From Flavobacteriales bacterium CG_4_9_14_3_um_filter_32_8 (lineage in GTDB: Bacteria > Bacteroidota > Bacteroidia > Flavobacteriales_E > Vicingaceae), in the NCBI GenBank assembly GCA_002790175.1, contig PFUQ01000241.1, positions 1 through 8,255 of the forward strand: a stretch of 8,255 bases of DNA. Direction: 5' to 3'. This document shows, piece by piece, positions 1 to 7,297 of the stretch (positions within the stretch are counted from its first letter, which is position 1; each line of letters opens with the position of its first letter). A program made the position numbers and the translations under genes. The notes beneath the pieces are model-generated. The model worked only from the letters and a program-made list of their open reading frames with translations, was not told the DNA's origin and did not search any database.

Positions 1-31
1 AATAAAAACCAATAACAAGCAAAAAGAGAAG

Positions 32-877
32 ATGATAAAGTTTTTGGCAAAATATAGAAGTAAAAAAATACATTCATTCAATGATATTGACGAAAAAAAA
101 TATGCATATATTCCAATGGGAACTTATATTGATGCTGATGTTGATGGAGAAAAATTAATCAATGAAAAAGAGGTTAAACTCCAAGCATTTTATATGCAAA
201 AAACAGAAGTATCCAATTTAGAGTACCGCACTTTTTTATTTGATTTATTAATTCAAAATAGAAAAGAAGATTTTTTAAAAGCAAAACCCGACCAACAACA
301 ATGGACTAACCCTAACTCTTATAGTCCAGCAATGGCTGAATATTATTTTTCACATCCGGCATACAATGATTTCCCTGTAAACAACATTCGTCGTGAAGGC
401 GCCGAAATGTATTGTAAATGGTTAACAGAAGAACGAAATAAATTGGATAGAGAGAAGATGGTGAATGATGTTCGGTTACCAACTGTTTATGAGTGGAAGT
501 ATGCTGCTTCGAGTGGGGGAAAATATTTTCCATATCCTTGGGGAGGACCTTATGCGAGAAATTCAAATGGGTATTTTTTAGCTAATTTTTATCCTATGAA
601 AGATAGTTCAGGATTTGATAATGCTGATATTTTGGCACCAGTAACTTCTTATAATCCTAATGATTTTGGTTTGTATAACATGAGTGGAAATGTTGCCGAA
701 ATGGTAGTTTATCCAAAAGAAAATAATTTACCAGGAACTAAAGGTGGCAGTTGGATGAGTATTGGATACGAAATACAAATTAATGGATCTGATAATTTTA
801 AGGGAATTACATCCCCAAATGTAAATATTGGTTTTAGACCTGTTATTACTTTTTTAAGTGGCAGTAAATATGAGTAA
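32..877 (+). CDS. FGE/SUMF1-fold protein, GldJ/GldK-like, probably non-catalytic; possibly 5'-truncated by the window
   Basis: The 281 residues are almost wholly a formylglycine-generating-enzyme (SUMF1/EgtB/PvdO) fold. Visible motifs are YMQKTEVSNLEYRTF (54-68), RLPTVYEWKYAA (148-159), PYPWGG (167-172), NMSGNVAEMV (216-225), KGGSW (237-241) and IGFRPV (266-271). Bacteroidota use this fold in the gliding/type IX secretion lipoproteins GldJ and GldK, and the stretch HPAYNDFPVNNI with its flanks resembles those. It has a single cysteine (C128) and none near the C-terminal GFR motif, so the copper-binding cysteine pair of true FGE is absent; a structural or binding role is inferred. ATG at 32 is the only start-like codon in view, behind a purine-rich AGAGAAG. 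However, the frame is open back to base 2 and the N-terminus has no signal peptide, so the true start may lie upstream. It ends at the shared terminator facing ndk. The fold is secure; a gld assignment is not. Confidence 0.8.
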   Translation: MIKFLAKYRSKKIHSFNDIDEKKYAYIPMGTYIDADVDGEKLINEKEVKLQAFYMQKTEVSNLEYRTFLFDLLIQNRKEDFLKAKPDQQQWTNPNSYSPAMAEYYFSHPAYNDFPVNNIRREGAEMYCKWLTEERNKLDREKMVNDVRLPTVYEWKYAASSGGKYFPYPWGGPYARNSNGYFLANFYPMKDSSGFDNADILAPVTSYNPNDFGLYNMSGNVAEMVVYPKENNLPGTKGGSWMSIGYEIQINGSDNFKGITSPNVNIGFRPVITFLSGSKYE

Positions 878-913
878 AAAAAGAGGCTTAATTGAATGAT
901 TAAGCCTCTTTTT
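878..913. terminator. Bidirectional intrinsic terminator between the FGE-fold gene and ndk
   Basis: A perfect 10-bp stem pairs GAGGCTTAAT (883-892) with ATTAAGCCTC (899-908) around a 6-base loop. An A-tract on the left and a T-tract on the right (909-913) extend the pairing, so each strand reads a GC-containing hairpin followed by a U-run. It begins right after the stop at 877 and lies 19 bases beyond the ndk stop, so it can end both convergent transcripts. Confidence 0.9.
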
Positions 914-932
914 GATTTGTAATATTTTTTAA

Positions 933-1355
933 TTAAGCAAATATTTCGTTAGCTTTAAAATGAAAATCTCCTTCAATTTTTGCATTTTCATCGCTATCAG
1001 AACCATGTACAGCATTGGCTTGTATAGATTTAGCGTAAACTTTACGAATGGTGCCTTCGGCAGCATCAGCTGGATTGGTAGCACCAATTAATTTTCTAAA
1101 TTCTTCAACAGCATTTTCTTTTTCTAAAATAGCAGCTACAATTGGTCCGGAAGACATATATTCTACCAATTCTCCATAAAAAGGTCTTTCTTTATGCACT
1201 TCATAAAATGCTCCGGCACTTTCTTTAGAGAGTTTCGTATATTTCATTGCAACGATTTTAAATCCTGCATCATTAATCATTTTTAAAATTCCACCGATGT
1301 AGTTTTTTTCAACTGCATCCGGCTTAATCATTGTAAAAGTTCTGTTTGTTGCCAT
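933..1355 (-). CDS. ndk: Nucleoside diphosphate kinase
   Basis: The 140-residue length is normal for NDK. The enzyme moves the gamma-phosphate from ATP to (d)NDPs through a phosphohistidine, keeping nucleotide pools balanced in the cytoplasm. Family landmarks are visible: TMIKPDAV with K11, HKERPFY (54-60), TNPADAAEGTIRK (93-105) with T93 and R104, and the active-site segment NAVHGSDS with N114 and catalytic H117. The KVYAKSIQ stretch before the histidine differs from the common RGDF form but keeps the binding residues. The start is ATG, 28 bases downstream of a TAnnTTTG element, with an A-rich leader and no Shine-Dalgarno. It runs in the same direction as the upstream permease-peptidase gene, 81 bases away, but its own promoter suggests independent transcription. 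Confidence 0.97.
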   Translation of the reverse strand: MATNRTFTMIKPDAVEKNYIGGILKMINDAGFKIVAMKYTKLSKESAGAFYEVHKERPFYGELVEYMSSGPIVAAILEKENAVEEFRKLIGATNPADAAEGTIRKVYAKSIQANAVHGSDSDENAKIEGDFHFKANEIFA

Positions 1356-1383
1356 TTTCTGTTTTTTTTTGTTTTATTGGCGG

Positions 1384-1391
1384 CAAAAGTA
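1384..1391 (-). promoter_or_regulatory. Bacteroidota-type -7 promoter element for ndk
   Basis: On the minus strand this reads TACTTTTG, an exact match to the TAnnTTTG -7 consensus of Bacteroidota. It ends 28 bases before the ndk ATG. The leader at 1356-1378 is very A-rich on the minus strand, including a run of nine A, which fits the A-rich, Shine-Dalgarno-free leaders of this phylum. I see no good TTTG -33 element at the usual 19-21 base spacing, so the call rests on the -7 element and its position. Confidence 0.6.
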
Positions 1392-1436
1392 GGTATTTTA
1401 ATGATTATCTGGTAATGACTATTTAGATAATAGTAC

Positions 1437-4400
1437 TTAAATTTTAGTCACTTTTTTCACATTATCTGTAATTACTCTTTCAATCAACATTCTTCGCGGA
1501 TCAATGGCAGCTTTAGCTGGAATTGAATCAACTTCAAAAGTGAAATTCATTTCAGTTGCATTGAATTTAACTCTTTTTTGAAACACCAATTTCTTTTCGT
1601 CATTATCTGAGTACACACCAATATCCACCCAATCATCAAATTTCACCTTGGTTTCATTGCCAATGGTATCGGCTTTAAGTTTGTACGCTTCTACATCCAT
1701 ACTTACTTCGTACTTTCCATTGGCTAGGGTTTTATAAGTGGCTTCTTTTAAGCGATAATCGTATAGGGTAATTTCTTTAAACCAATCTGTAATCAAATAT
1801 TTTAGAGAATCAGGAACTTGGGTATCTAAATGCTTCAAAAAATCTAAAGAAGTAGGATAGGGAGGCTCTTTGTATCTAAACTCATCTAGAAAACTTTTTA
1901 GTGCATTATTCACTTTTTCTTCCCCAATATAATCTTGTAAAGCGTATAGGATAACACTTCCTTTACCATAATGGATGTGCATTTGATTTTCTACTTGGTA
2001 GAGCGGTAATTCTTTTTCAACTTCAGAACTTCTTCCTTTTAAATATCTTTCAAAATCATATTTCAGAAAATCTTTCATTTTAATGTCATCCTTTAACGAA
2101 TTTTTCATGACCATTAATGAAGAATATTCTGAAAAACTTTCTGTTAGCATTGTTGCACCTTGTACATTGGCAGAAACTTCTTGATGAGCCCACCATTGAT
2201 GAGCCATTTCATGGGCAATTACAGCATCAATTACATTATTATCAGCCTCATCTTCTAAATTAACAATAAAACCAAACGATTCGGAATAAGGCATTGTTCC
2301 TGGAAAAGCCTGAGCGAAAGTAGAATACCTTGGAAATTCAAGAATTCGGGCTTGTTGGTGATAATAAGGACCAAAATTTTTGGTGTAATATTTCAACGAT
2401 TTTTCTACAGCACTAAGCATCATGTCAATATTGTAAGGATGTGCTTTATCATAATACACTTCAATATCAATTCCGTTCCATTTTTTTCGAGCAACTTCGT
2501 AACGTGCCGACATAAAATTGAAAAAGTTCTGTGAAGCATGGTCAGATTTGTAATGGTAATATTTTCTTCCATCTTTTTCCCATTCTTTAACTAATGAACC
2601 AGGAGCAATAGCTAATTGGTCTTTAGTTGTTGAAATAAAACTTTCTACATCTACCCAATCTGCAGAACCATTAGAAAGGTAGTTTTTATTACAATCTTTA
2701 CCACAATCAACTTTAAGTTCGGGCATTCTGTCTTTCGGTTTCAGATTATATTTTTTTCTAGTGTTTTTATCGCTTAATTCATAAGCTTCATTATAACCAA
2801 TTGATGGTAGAATAGAAAAATTATTAATGAAAGTTCCATTTTGAGCTACATCGGTATTCGTTACCTCATTTTCAAAACCTTTACTGATGTAGGAAGCTTC
2901 AACCACTATTGCCATTTTTTCATTTGGGGCTAAAGTTTTATTTAATTGGTAAATTAAGTAACCACTTTCCTTATCTTCAAAAACCAACTTTGCATTTTTA
3001 ATGTGCAACTTCATGTTCCAGTCTTTATCAATGGTGTAATGCAAAGAATCTATATTTTGCTTGGATTTATTGGTTAAAATAAGAGCAGTTTTTGTTATCA
3101 ACTTTCGTTCTTCTGGAAAAATATCAATATAGTATTTAGCAGTTGTAATTTTGGGTTGTTCAATGTCTTGGAATTTTTTGTATGCCTTTTCGTATTTTGC
3201 CTGGCCTTCTTCTAGCTCATCTGTTCCTTTATAAGTGTTTAATATTTTGGTGTTATAAAAAACAAAACTTGCAGTAGCTAACCATAAAACGCTAATAATT
3301 AGTAATCCAACAGCATAAGTTGGCGTTAAATGTTTTTTTGCTGATTTAATTCTATTTTTAAATCCATTAGAGAAACCTCTCACCCATATCAATCCAGAAA
3401 AACCTAAAAATAATAAGCCAAATAAAATCCAATACAGGTTAAACCAATTAGTTGCTTCTAAAGCAGCACCAAAACCATTCATATCAGAATAAGTGTAGGA
3501 AGGTGTAGCACCTAAATTAATCATATTCGATTGTAAATCAAATATTAGCATAATAATGTCGAACAAGAATAATAAAATGATGGAAACAAAATATCCGATG
3601 TATTTATTATTGATGATAACTTGAAGAAAAATGAGTATTGCCGACCAAATAATATACATAGGCAAAGCATTATATAAAAAATCTTGAAGGTAAACTCCTA
3701 CTTCAAAGTTGTTATAGCCATTAATAAACTGGTAAAATATAGAAGCAATGATAAAAAATAGATTTAACAAGGAAGTAACACAAATTAACGATATAGTTTT
3801 AGCCACTAAAGAGGTGAACGAACTGTGAGGAGTGGCATCAATAACTTCATTCATATTACTACCTCTATCTCTCCAAATTAATTCTCCGCTAAAGAAAATT
3901 AGGATGATGATTACGAAAATTACAGTAATGCCACCTATTACATCTATCATTTTATAGGTAACTGGATAGGATTGCAAACCAAAATACTCAAATCCACCAG
4001 CTAGTGTTGCAATTAAAATAATAACACTAAACAAGAATAAAATTTTGAAGGTGGTACTTTTTACAATGCTGTAGAAATTGATGCTAAAAAAACTAAGAAA
4101 TTGTTTAAAAATAGTACTCGATTTGAATAGAATAGTTATTTGAGGTGCAACAAGGATTTTACCAATCTGTACATCATTTGCTTTTTCTTTATTCTTCTTT
4201 ACTCTTTTATTTTTGCTAATAAAACTAAAAGAAAAGTAAGATCCTAAAATAATTACGGTTCCAATCGCTAACCAAATTATTCTGTTTAAAAATAGCAAAC
4301 CATTAAATCCTACACTTAATGTGTTTTTTTCGATAGGCGTAAAGTACTTTGAATCTAACGCATAAGCTCTAATTCCAAAAGTATCGGTCAATGCAGCAAT

Positions 4401-5021
4401 TGTTTCATTATCAATATCTGAAAGAAGTGTTCCAGAAATGAGGTATCCAACGATAATAATCAACGTGCCAACAAAGGAGATGACTGTACTTTTCCATTTG
4501 TTAGCCATTGCAAAAGTAATGGCTCCAGCAAAAAACATATTGGGTACGATAAACAAAAAGTAGTTGTTGATGAAAGATGCTAAATAAAAATCACCAATTC
4601 GGTCTGCATCAATCCAGCCAATAGCAGGACCCATTGCAGCACCTAATAAAAAACCAATAAAAATACCCAATAAAGGAATGGTAGATAAAATTAATGCTCC
4701 AAAAAATCGACCAAAATAGTAGCCAAATTTATTGATAGGCGTACTGAATAGGATTTCACTAAAATTATAGTTGTAATCTCTTAACGCAGCGTTATTAAAG
4801 AAGGCGGTGGCAATTAAAAGTCCAAATATGGTTAATATTCCGCAATACATGGAAATAATGTGAGGTGCATTTTTATATACATTTCCTATTGAGCCACCAA
4901 TAACAACATTATCACTAACAACAGCTCCCCAAACCATCAACGTCATAATAAAAAGGAAGATATAAACCATTGGTCTTCTAAGACCTGAACCTAGTTCTTT
5001 TAGAAAAAATTCTTTAAACAT
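1437..5021 (-). CDS. ABC-2 type permease fused to a periplasmic M1-family metallo-aminopeptidase
   Basis: This 1194-residue protein has two parts. Residues 1-590 hold about 12 hydrophobic segments in two ABC-2 permease-like halves (about 1-270 and 300-590), separated by a basic loop (KNKRVKKNKEK, 271-281). Each half carries the same RDx6Ex4TP signature (R81-P95 and R384-P398). After the last segment (about 567-590), preceded by a basic cytoplasmic stretch, residues of about 620-1194 form an M1 peptidase placed by topology in the periplasm. Zinc ligands are HEMAH (H937, H941, catalytic E938) and E961; Y1018 in HYGKG matches the catalytic tyrosine. The usual GAMEN exopeptidase motif is replaced by GTMPYSE (908-914), and 19 rather than 18 residues separate HEMAH from E961. 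It is downstream of, and probably cotranscribed with, the ABC ATPase gene. The architecture recurs in bacterial databases as permease/M1 aminopeptidase, but I know of no defined substrate. Confidence 0.93.
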   Translation of the reverse strand: MFKEFFLKELGSGLRRPMVYIFLFIMTLMVWGAVVSDNVVIGGSIGNVYKNAPHIISMYCGILTIFGLLIATAFFNNAALRDYNYNFSEILFSTPINKFGYYFGRFFGALILSTIPLLGIFIGFLLGAAMGPAIGWIDADRIGDFYLASFINNYFLFIVPNMFFAGAITFAMANKWKSTVISFVGTLIIIVGYLISGTLLSDIDNETIAALTDTFGIRAYALDSKYFTPIEKNTLSVGFNGLLFLNRIIWLAIGTVIILGSYFSFSFISKNKRVKKNKEKANDVQIGKILVAPQITILFKSSTIFKQFLSFFSINFYSIVKSTTFKILFLFSVIILIATLAGGFEYFGLQSYPVTYKMIDVIGGITVIFVIIILIFFSGELIWRDRGSNMNEVIDATPHSSFTSLVAKTISLICVTSLLNLFFIIASIFYQFINGYNNFEVGVYLQDFLYNALPMYIIWSAILIFLQVIINNKYIGYFVSIILLFLFDIIMLIFDLQSNMINLGATPSYTYSDMNGFGAALEATNWFNLYWILFGLLFLGFSGLIWVRGFSNGFKNRIKSAKKHLTPTYAVGLLIISVLWLATASFVFYNTKILNTYKGTDELEEGQAKYEKAYKKFQDIEQPKITTAKYYIDIFPEERKLITKTALILTNKSKQNIDSLHYTIDKDWNMKLHIKNAKLVFEDKESGYLIYQLNKTLAPNEKMAIVVEASYISKGFENEVTNTDVAQNGTFINNFSILPSIGYNEAYELSDKNTRKKYNLKPKDRMPELKVDCGKDCNKNYLSNGSADWVDVESFISTTKDQLAIAPGSLVKEWEKDGRKYYHYKSDHASQNFFNFMSARYEVARKKWNGIDIEVYYDKAHPYNIDMMLSAVEKSLKYYTKNFGPYYHQQARILEFPRYSTFAQAFPGTMPYSESFGFIVNLEDEADNNVIDAVIAHEMAHQWWAHQEVSANVQGATMLTESFSEYSSLMVMKNSLKDDIKMKDFLKYDFERYLKGRSSEVEKELPLYQVENQMHIHYGKGSVILYALQDYIGEEKVNNALKSFLDEFRYKEPPYPTSLDFLKHLDTQVPDSLKYLITDWFKEITLYDYRLKEATYKTLANGKYEVSMDVEAYKLKADTIGNETKVKFDDWVDIGVYSDNDEKKLVFQKRVKFNATEMNFTFEVDSIPAKAAIDPRRMLIERVITDNVKKVTKI

Positions 5022-5034
5022 AAATTTAGTTTTA

Positions 5035-5100
5035 AGGTGTAAGGTTTTAGGTGTAAGGAAAAAGAACTACTTATGCCTTTTTCCTTAATACTTATACCTT
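5035..5100. repeat. Intercistronic hairpin built from AGGTGTAAGG repeats
   Basis: The 80-base gap between the ATPase and permease genes contains AGGTGTAAGG twice (5035-5044 and 5049-5058, period 14). It also holds an inverted repeat with 24-base arms (5041-5064 and 5077-5100) that match at 19 of 24 positions. The inner 11 bp, TAAGGAAAAAG (5054-5064) with its complement (5077-5087), is perfect around a 12-base loop. In the transcript the hairpin starts one base after the ATPase stop and leaves 19 bases before the permease ATG. No U-run follows, so it is not a standard terminator. An mRNA-processing or stabilising element, or a mobile REP-like repeat, is more plausible. Confidence 0.65.
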
Positions 5101-5101
5101 G

Positions 5102-5968
5102 TTAATTAATTTTGGTAAAAAATACATCTTCCAAATCTGGAATAACACTTTCAAATCCATTGTCTGGATTGGTTTCACTTAACACGTGAATCAATGGTTT
5201 TCCTGCCACCATTTTATCAGAAATTACTGTAAAATTAGTTTTGTACTCATTTATTTCATTTCGCTCAATGATTTTTTGCCATACTTTACCTTTCAAATCA
5301 TTAATCACATTTTGAGGAGAACCTTGGTAAACCATTTTACCTAAATTCATTATTGCCATGTTGGAGCACAATTCAGTTACATCTTCAACAATATGAGTGG
5401 AAAGAATGATGATTACATCTTCCGACACATCAGCTAAAAGGTTATGAAATCGATTTCGTTCTCCGGGGTCTAGTCCAGCTGTTGGTTCATCAACAATAAT
5501 TAGTTTTGGATTACCTATTAATGCTTGAGCAATGCCAACTCTTTGTTTCATACCTCCAGAAAATCCTTTTACACTTTTACTTCTTTCGTTGTAGAGGTTT
5601 ACTTTTTGTAATAAGTAATTTACTAATTCTTTTCTTTCATTTCCATTCGTGATACCCTTTAGTATTGCAATATGGTCTAGCAACTGTTGTGCGGTTATTT
5701 TTGGATAAACACCAAATTCTTGAGGTAAGTAACCCAATAACTTACGTAATTCTGTAGGATTCTTTAAAATATCAATATCATCCAAAGATGCAGTGCCAGA
5801 ATCAGCTTCTTGCAAAGTTGCTAAGGTTCTCATTAGTGACGATTTACCAGCACCGTTTGGTCCCAATAAACCAAACATTCCGTTAGAAATTTCAATATTG
5901 ATGTTGTCTAAGGCTTTAACTCCGTTAGGATAAGTTTTTGATAAATTACAGATTTTTAATGTTGCCAT
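5102..5968 (-). CDS. ABC transporter ATP-binding protein, partner of the permease-peptidase
   Basis: From the ATG at 5968 the protein has 288 residues. It shows a complete nucleotide-binding domain: Walker A GPNGAGKSS (36-44), Q-loop Q83 in YLPQEFG, signature FSGGMKQR (136-143), Walker B LIIVDEP (156-162), D-loop GLDP (165-168) and switch H192 in STH. The C-terminal LEDVFF is typical of ATPases paired with ABC-2 permeases. It should power the permease encoded 80 bases downstream at the inner membrane. The frame extends upstream to a TTG at 5993-5995, but that TTG is part of the probable -7 promoter element (5993-6000). The ATG start, MATLKICNLSKTYPNG, is therefore preferred; it also matches where such ATPases normally begin. 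The substrate is unknown. Confidence 0.95.
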   Translation of the reverse strand: MATLKICNLSKTYPNGVKALDNINIEISNGMFGLLGPNGAGKSSLMRTLATLQEADSGTASLDDIDILKNPTELRKLLGYLPQEFGVYPKITAQQLLDHIAILKGITNGNERKELVNYLLQKVNLYNERSKSVKGFSGGMKQRVGIAQALIGNPKLIIVDEPTAGLDPGERNRFHNLLADVSEDVIIILSTHIVEDVTELCSNMAIMNLGKMVYQGSPQNVINDLKGKVWQKIIERNEINEYKTNFTVISDKMVAGKPLIHVLSETNPDNGFESVIPDLEDVFFTKIN

Positions 5969-5992
5969 GCTGTTATATATTTTATTATCATT

Positions 5993-6000
5993 CAAATATA
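5993..6000 (-). promoter_or_regulatory. -7 promoter element of the ATPase/permease-peptidase operon
   Basis: The minus strand reads TATATTTG, an exact TAnnTTTG match, ending 24 bases before the ATPase ATG. It sits in the 113-base divergent gap shared with arfB. No clear -33 TTTG is present at the expected distance upstream. Because the element contains the TTG that would open a longer reading frame, it also argues for the ATG at 5968 as the start. Confidence 0.6.
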
Positions 6001-6068
6001 TAGCTGTGACGGTTATAAATAATTAAAAGTTACACCAATGGTAAAAATGCTTTGATGAACGGTTTATG

Positions 6069-6076
6069 TACTTTTG
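6069..6076 (+). promoter_or_regulatory. -7 promoter element of the arfB-dapF cluster
   Basis: TACTTTTG matches TAnnTTTG exactly and ends 5 bases before the arfB ATG at 6082. Transcription would then start at or within a few bases of the ATG, giving a leaderless or near-leaderless message. A TTTG lies at 6051-6054, but its spacing of 14 bases is short for a -33 element. If the upstream ATG at 6055 were used instead, this match would be fortuitous. Confidence 0.5.
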
Positions 6077-6081
6077 TAACT

Positions 6082-6489
6082 ATGATTTTATTAGATTTAC
6101 ATAAAGAAGTAAAATACAGAACGAGCAGAAGTGGAGGAGCTGGTGGGCAAAACGTAAACAAGGTTTCTACCAAAGTAGAATTGCTTTTTGATGTGATGAA
6201 GTCGGGAATTTTAACAGATCGAAAAAAGACAATTATTAACGAAAAACTTAAAAATAGAATTTCGCAAGAGGGGATTTTGGCATTGCAATGCGATGAAACC
6301 AGAAGTCAACTAAAAAATAAAGAAATTGTTTTTCAACGATTTATAGATTTGCTTACTGTCGCACTAACTCCTGTAAAAAAAAGAAAACCAAGTAAACCAA
6401 AAAAATCAGCAATAGAAAAGAGATTAACTGTTAAAAAAATACAATCCACTAAAAAAGATTCAAGAAGGTTTAACCCAGATAAAGAGTAA
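6082..6489 (+). CDS. arfB: Peptidyl-tRNA hydrolase ArfB/YaeJ, ribosome rescue
   Basis: The 135 residues carry a release-factor catalytic domain with SRSGGAGGQNVNKVST (15-30). The GGQ (21-23) enters the peptidyl-transferase centre and hydrolyses peptidyl-tRNA. There is no stop-codon-recognition domain. A lysine/arginine-rich tail (about 99-131, including KKRKPSKPKK) fits the ArfB tail that enters the empty mRNA channel of stalled ribosomes. Length is close to the E. coli protein (about 140). The frame extends to TTG (6052) and ATG (6055), adding MMNGLCTFVT, but the start MILLDL at 6082 puts GGQ at the usual distance from the N-terminus and lies just after a -7 element. It is the first gene of the cluster, with dapF 19 bases downstream. 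Confidence 0.93.
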   Translation: MILLDLHKEVKYRTSRSGGAGGQNVNKVSTKVELLFDVMKSGILTDRKKTIINEKLKNRISQEGILALQCDETRSQLKNKEIVFQRFIDLLTVALTPVKKRKPSKPKKSAIEKRLTVKKIQSTKKDSRRFNPDKE

Positions 6490-6508
6490 CAATTATTAAT
6501 TTCGTTGA

Positions 6509-7297
6509 ATGACAATTCAATTTTATAAATACCAAGGCACAGGAAACGATTTTGTGATGATTGACAATCGTAATGATGTGTTTGATAAATCTAATTTAGC
6601 ATTAATCAAAAAATTGTGTGATAGACGTTTTGGCATTGGAGCTGATGGATTAATCTTAATAGAGAATATCGCTGATTTAGATTTTAACATGATTTATTTT
6701 AATGCAGATGGAAGCAAAAGCTTTTGCGGAAATGGAAGTCGATGTGCTGTGGCTTTTGCCCAGTTTTTGGGACTAATAGAAAGTCAGGCTTTATTTTTAT
6801 CTACCGATGGCGTACACGAAGCTCGAATAACCAAAAATGGTGAAGTAAGTTTAAAAATGCACGATGTTTTAGCAATAGAAAAAGGAAATAATTATTACTA
6901 TATCAATACAGGTTCACCACATTATATTATTGATGTTGATGATGTTGATAAAATAAATGTTTTTGAAGAAGGCAGGAAAATTCGATATAACGAACGATTT
7001 AAACTGGAAGGAACTAATGTAAATTTTGTGAGTTACCAAACAGACAGTTTACAAATTAGAACCTACGAAAGAGGTGTTGAAGACGAAACCTTGTCGTGTG
7101 GAACTGGCGTTACTGCATCAGCATTAAGCTGGGCAGATAAATACAAGTTAACCGAAGGAGAAGTGTTTATACAAACTCAGGGTGGTGATTTGAAAGTTGC
7201 ATTTAAAAGAAATGAATTTGGTTTTAACAACATTTGGCTAATTGGTCCAGCTGTTCAGGTTTTTAAAGGAAAACTATCCCCTCTTGAGAGGGGTTAG
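6509..7297 (+). CDS. dapF: Diaminopimelate epimerase
   Basis: The 262 residues are slightly short of E. coli DapF (274). It converts LL- to meso-diaminopimelate, the last step before lysine and a peptidoglycan cross-link residue. It opens with the family start YQGTGNDFVMID (N13). It then shows the GIGADGLI segment (42-49), NADGS (65-69), catalytic C73 in FCGNGSRCA, N172 in TNVNFV, the ERG motif (187-189) and the second catalytic C197 in SCGTGVTASAL. Both acid/base cysteines are present, so it should be active. The final residues SPLERG and the TAG stop are encoded by a palindromic repeat (7274-7309), so the native C-terminus has apparently been replaced. The gene is 19 bases after arfB and 32 before the next gene. 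Confidence 0.97.
   Translation: MTIQFYKYQGTGNDFVMIDNRNDVFDKSNLALIKKLCDRRFGIGADGLILIENIADLDFNMIYFNADGSKSFCGNGSRCAVAFAQFLGLIESQALFLSTDGVHEARITKNGEVSLKMHDVLAIEKGNNYYYINTGSPHYIIDVDDVDKINVFEEGRKIRYNERFKLEGTNVNFVSYQTDSLQIRTYERGVEDETLSCGTGVTASALSWADKYKLTEGEVFIQTQGGDLKVAFKRNEFGFNNIWLIGPAVQVFKGKLSPLERG

Noticed and set aside
312..566. 84-codon minus-strand frame inside the FGE-fold gene
   Set aside because: It lies wholly opposite a gene with clear domain motifs and has no recognisable product.
1405..1434. Small hairpins (ACTATT/AATAGT and TTATCT/AGATAA) downstream of the permease-peptidase gene
   Set aside because: Six-base AT-only stems with no U-run; likely chance in this composition and too weak to call a terminator.
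2352..2534. 60-codon plus-strand frame opposite the M1 peptidase coding region
   Set aside because: Shadow of a well-supported gene; low-complexity translation.
5969..5995. Nine-residue N-terminal extension of the ATPase from a TTG start
   Set aside because: The TTG is part of an exact TAnnTTTG promoter element, and the ATG at 5968 begins the normal ATPase N-terminus.
6052..6081. Ten-residue N-terminal extension of ArfB from TTG 6052 or ATG 6055
   Set aside because: The extension MMNGLCTFVT is not expected in the family and would span the likely -7 element; ATG 6082 fits better, though not proven.
6497..6504. TAATTTCG upstream of dapF as a -7 promoter element
   Set aside because: One mismatch in the conserved TTTG and a 19-base gap after arfB; cotranscription is the simpler reading.
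6333..6515. 60-codon minus-strand frame across arfB and the dapF start
   Set aside because: Shadow of the lysine-rich arfB tail; the hydrophobic look comes from reading A-rich codons in reverse.
6930..6950. Short GATGTTGAT repeats inside dapF
   Set aside because: They simply encode the acidic stretch IDVDDVDK and do not extend beyond a few codons.
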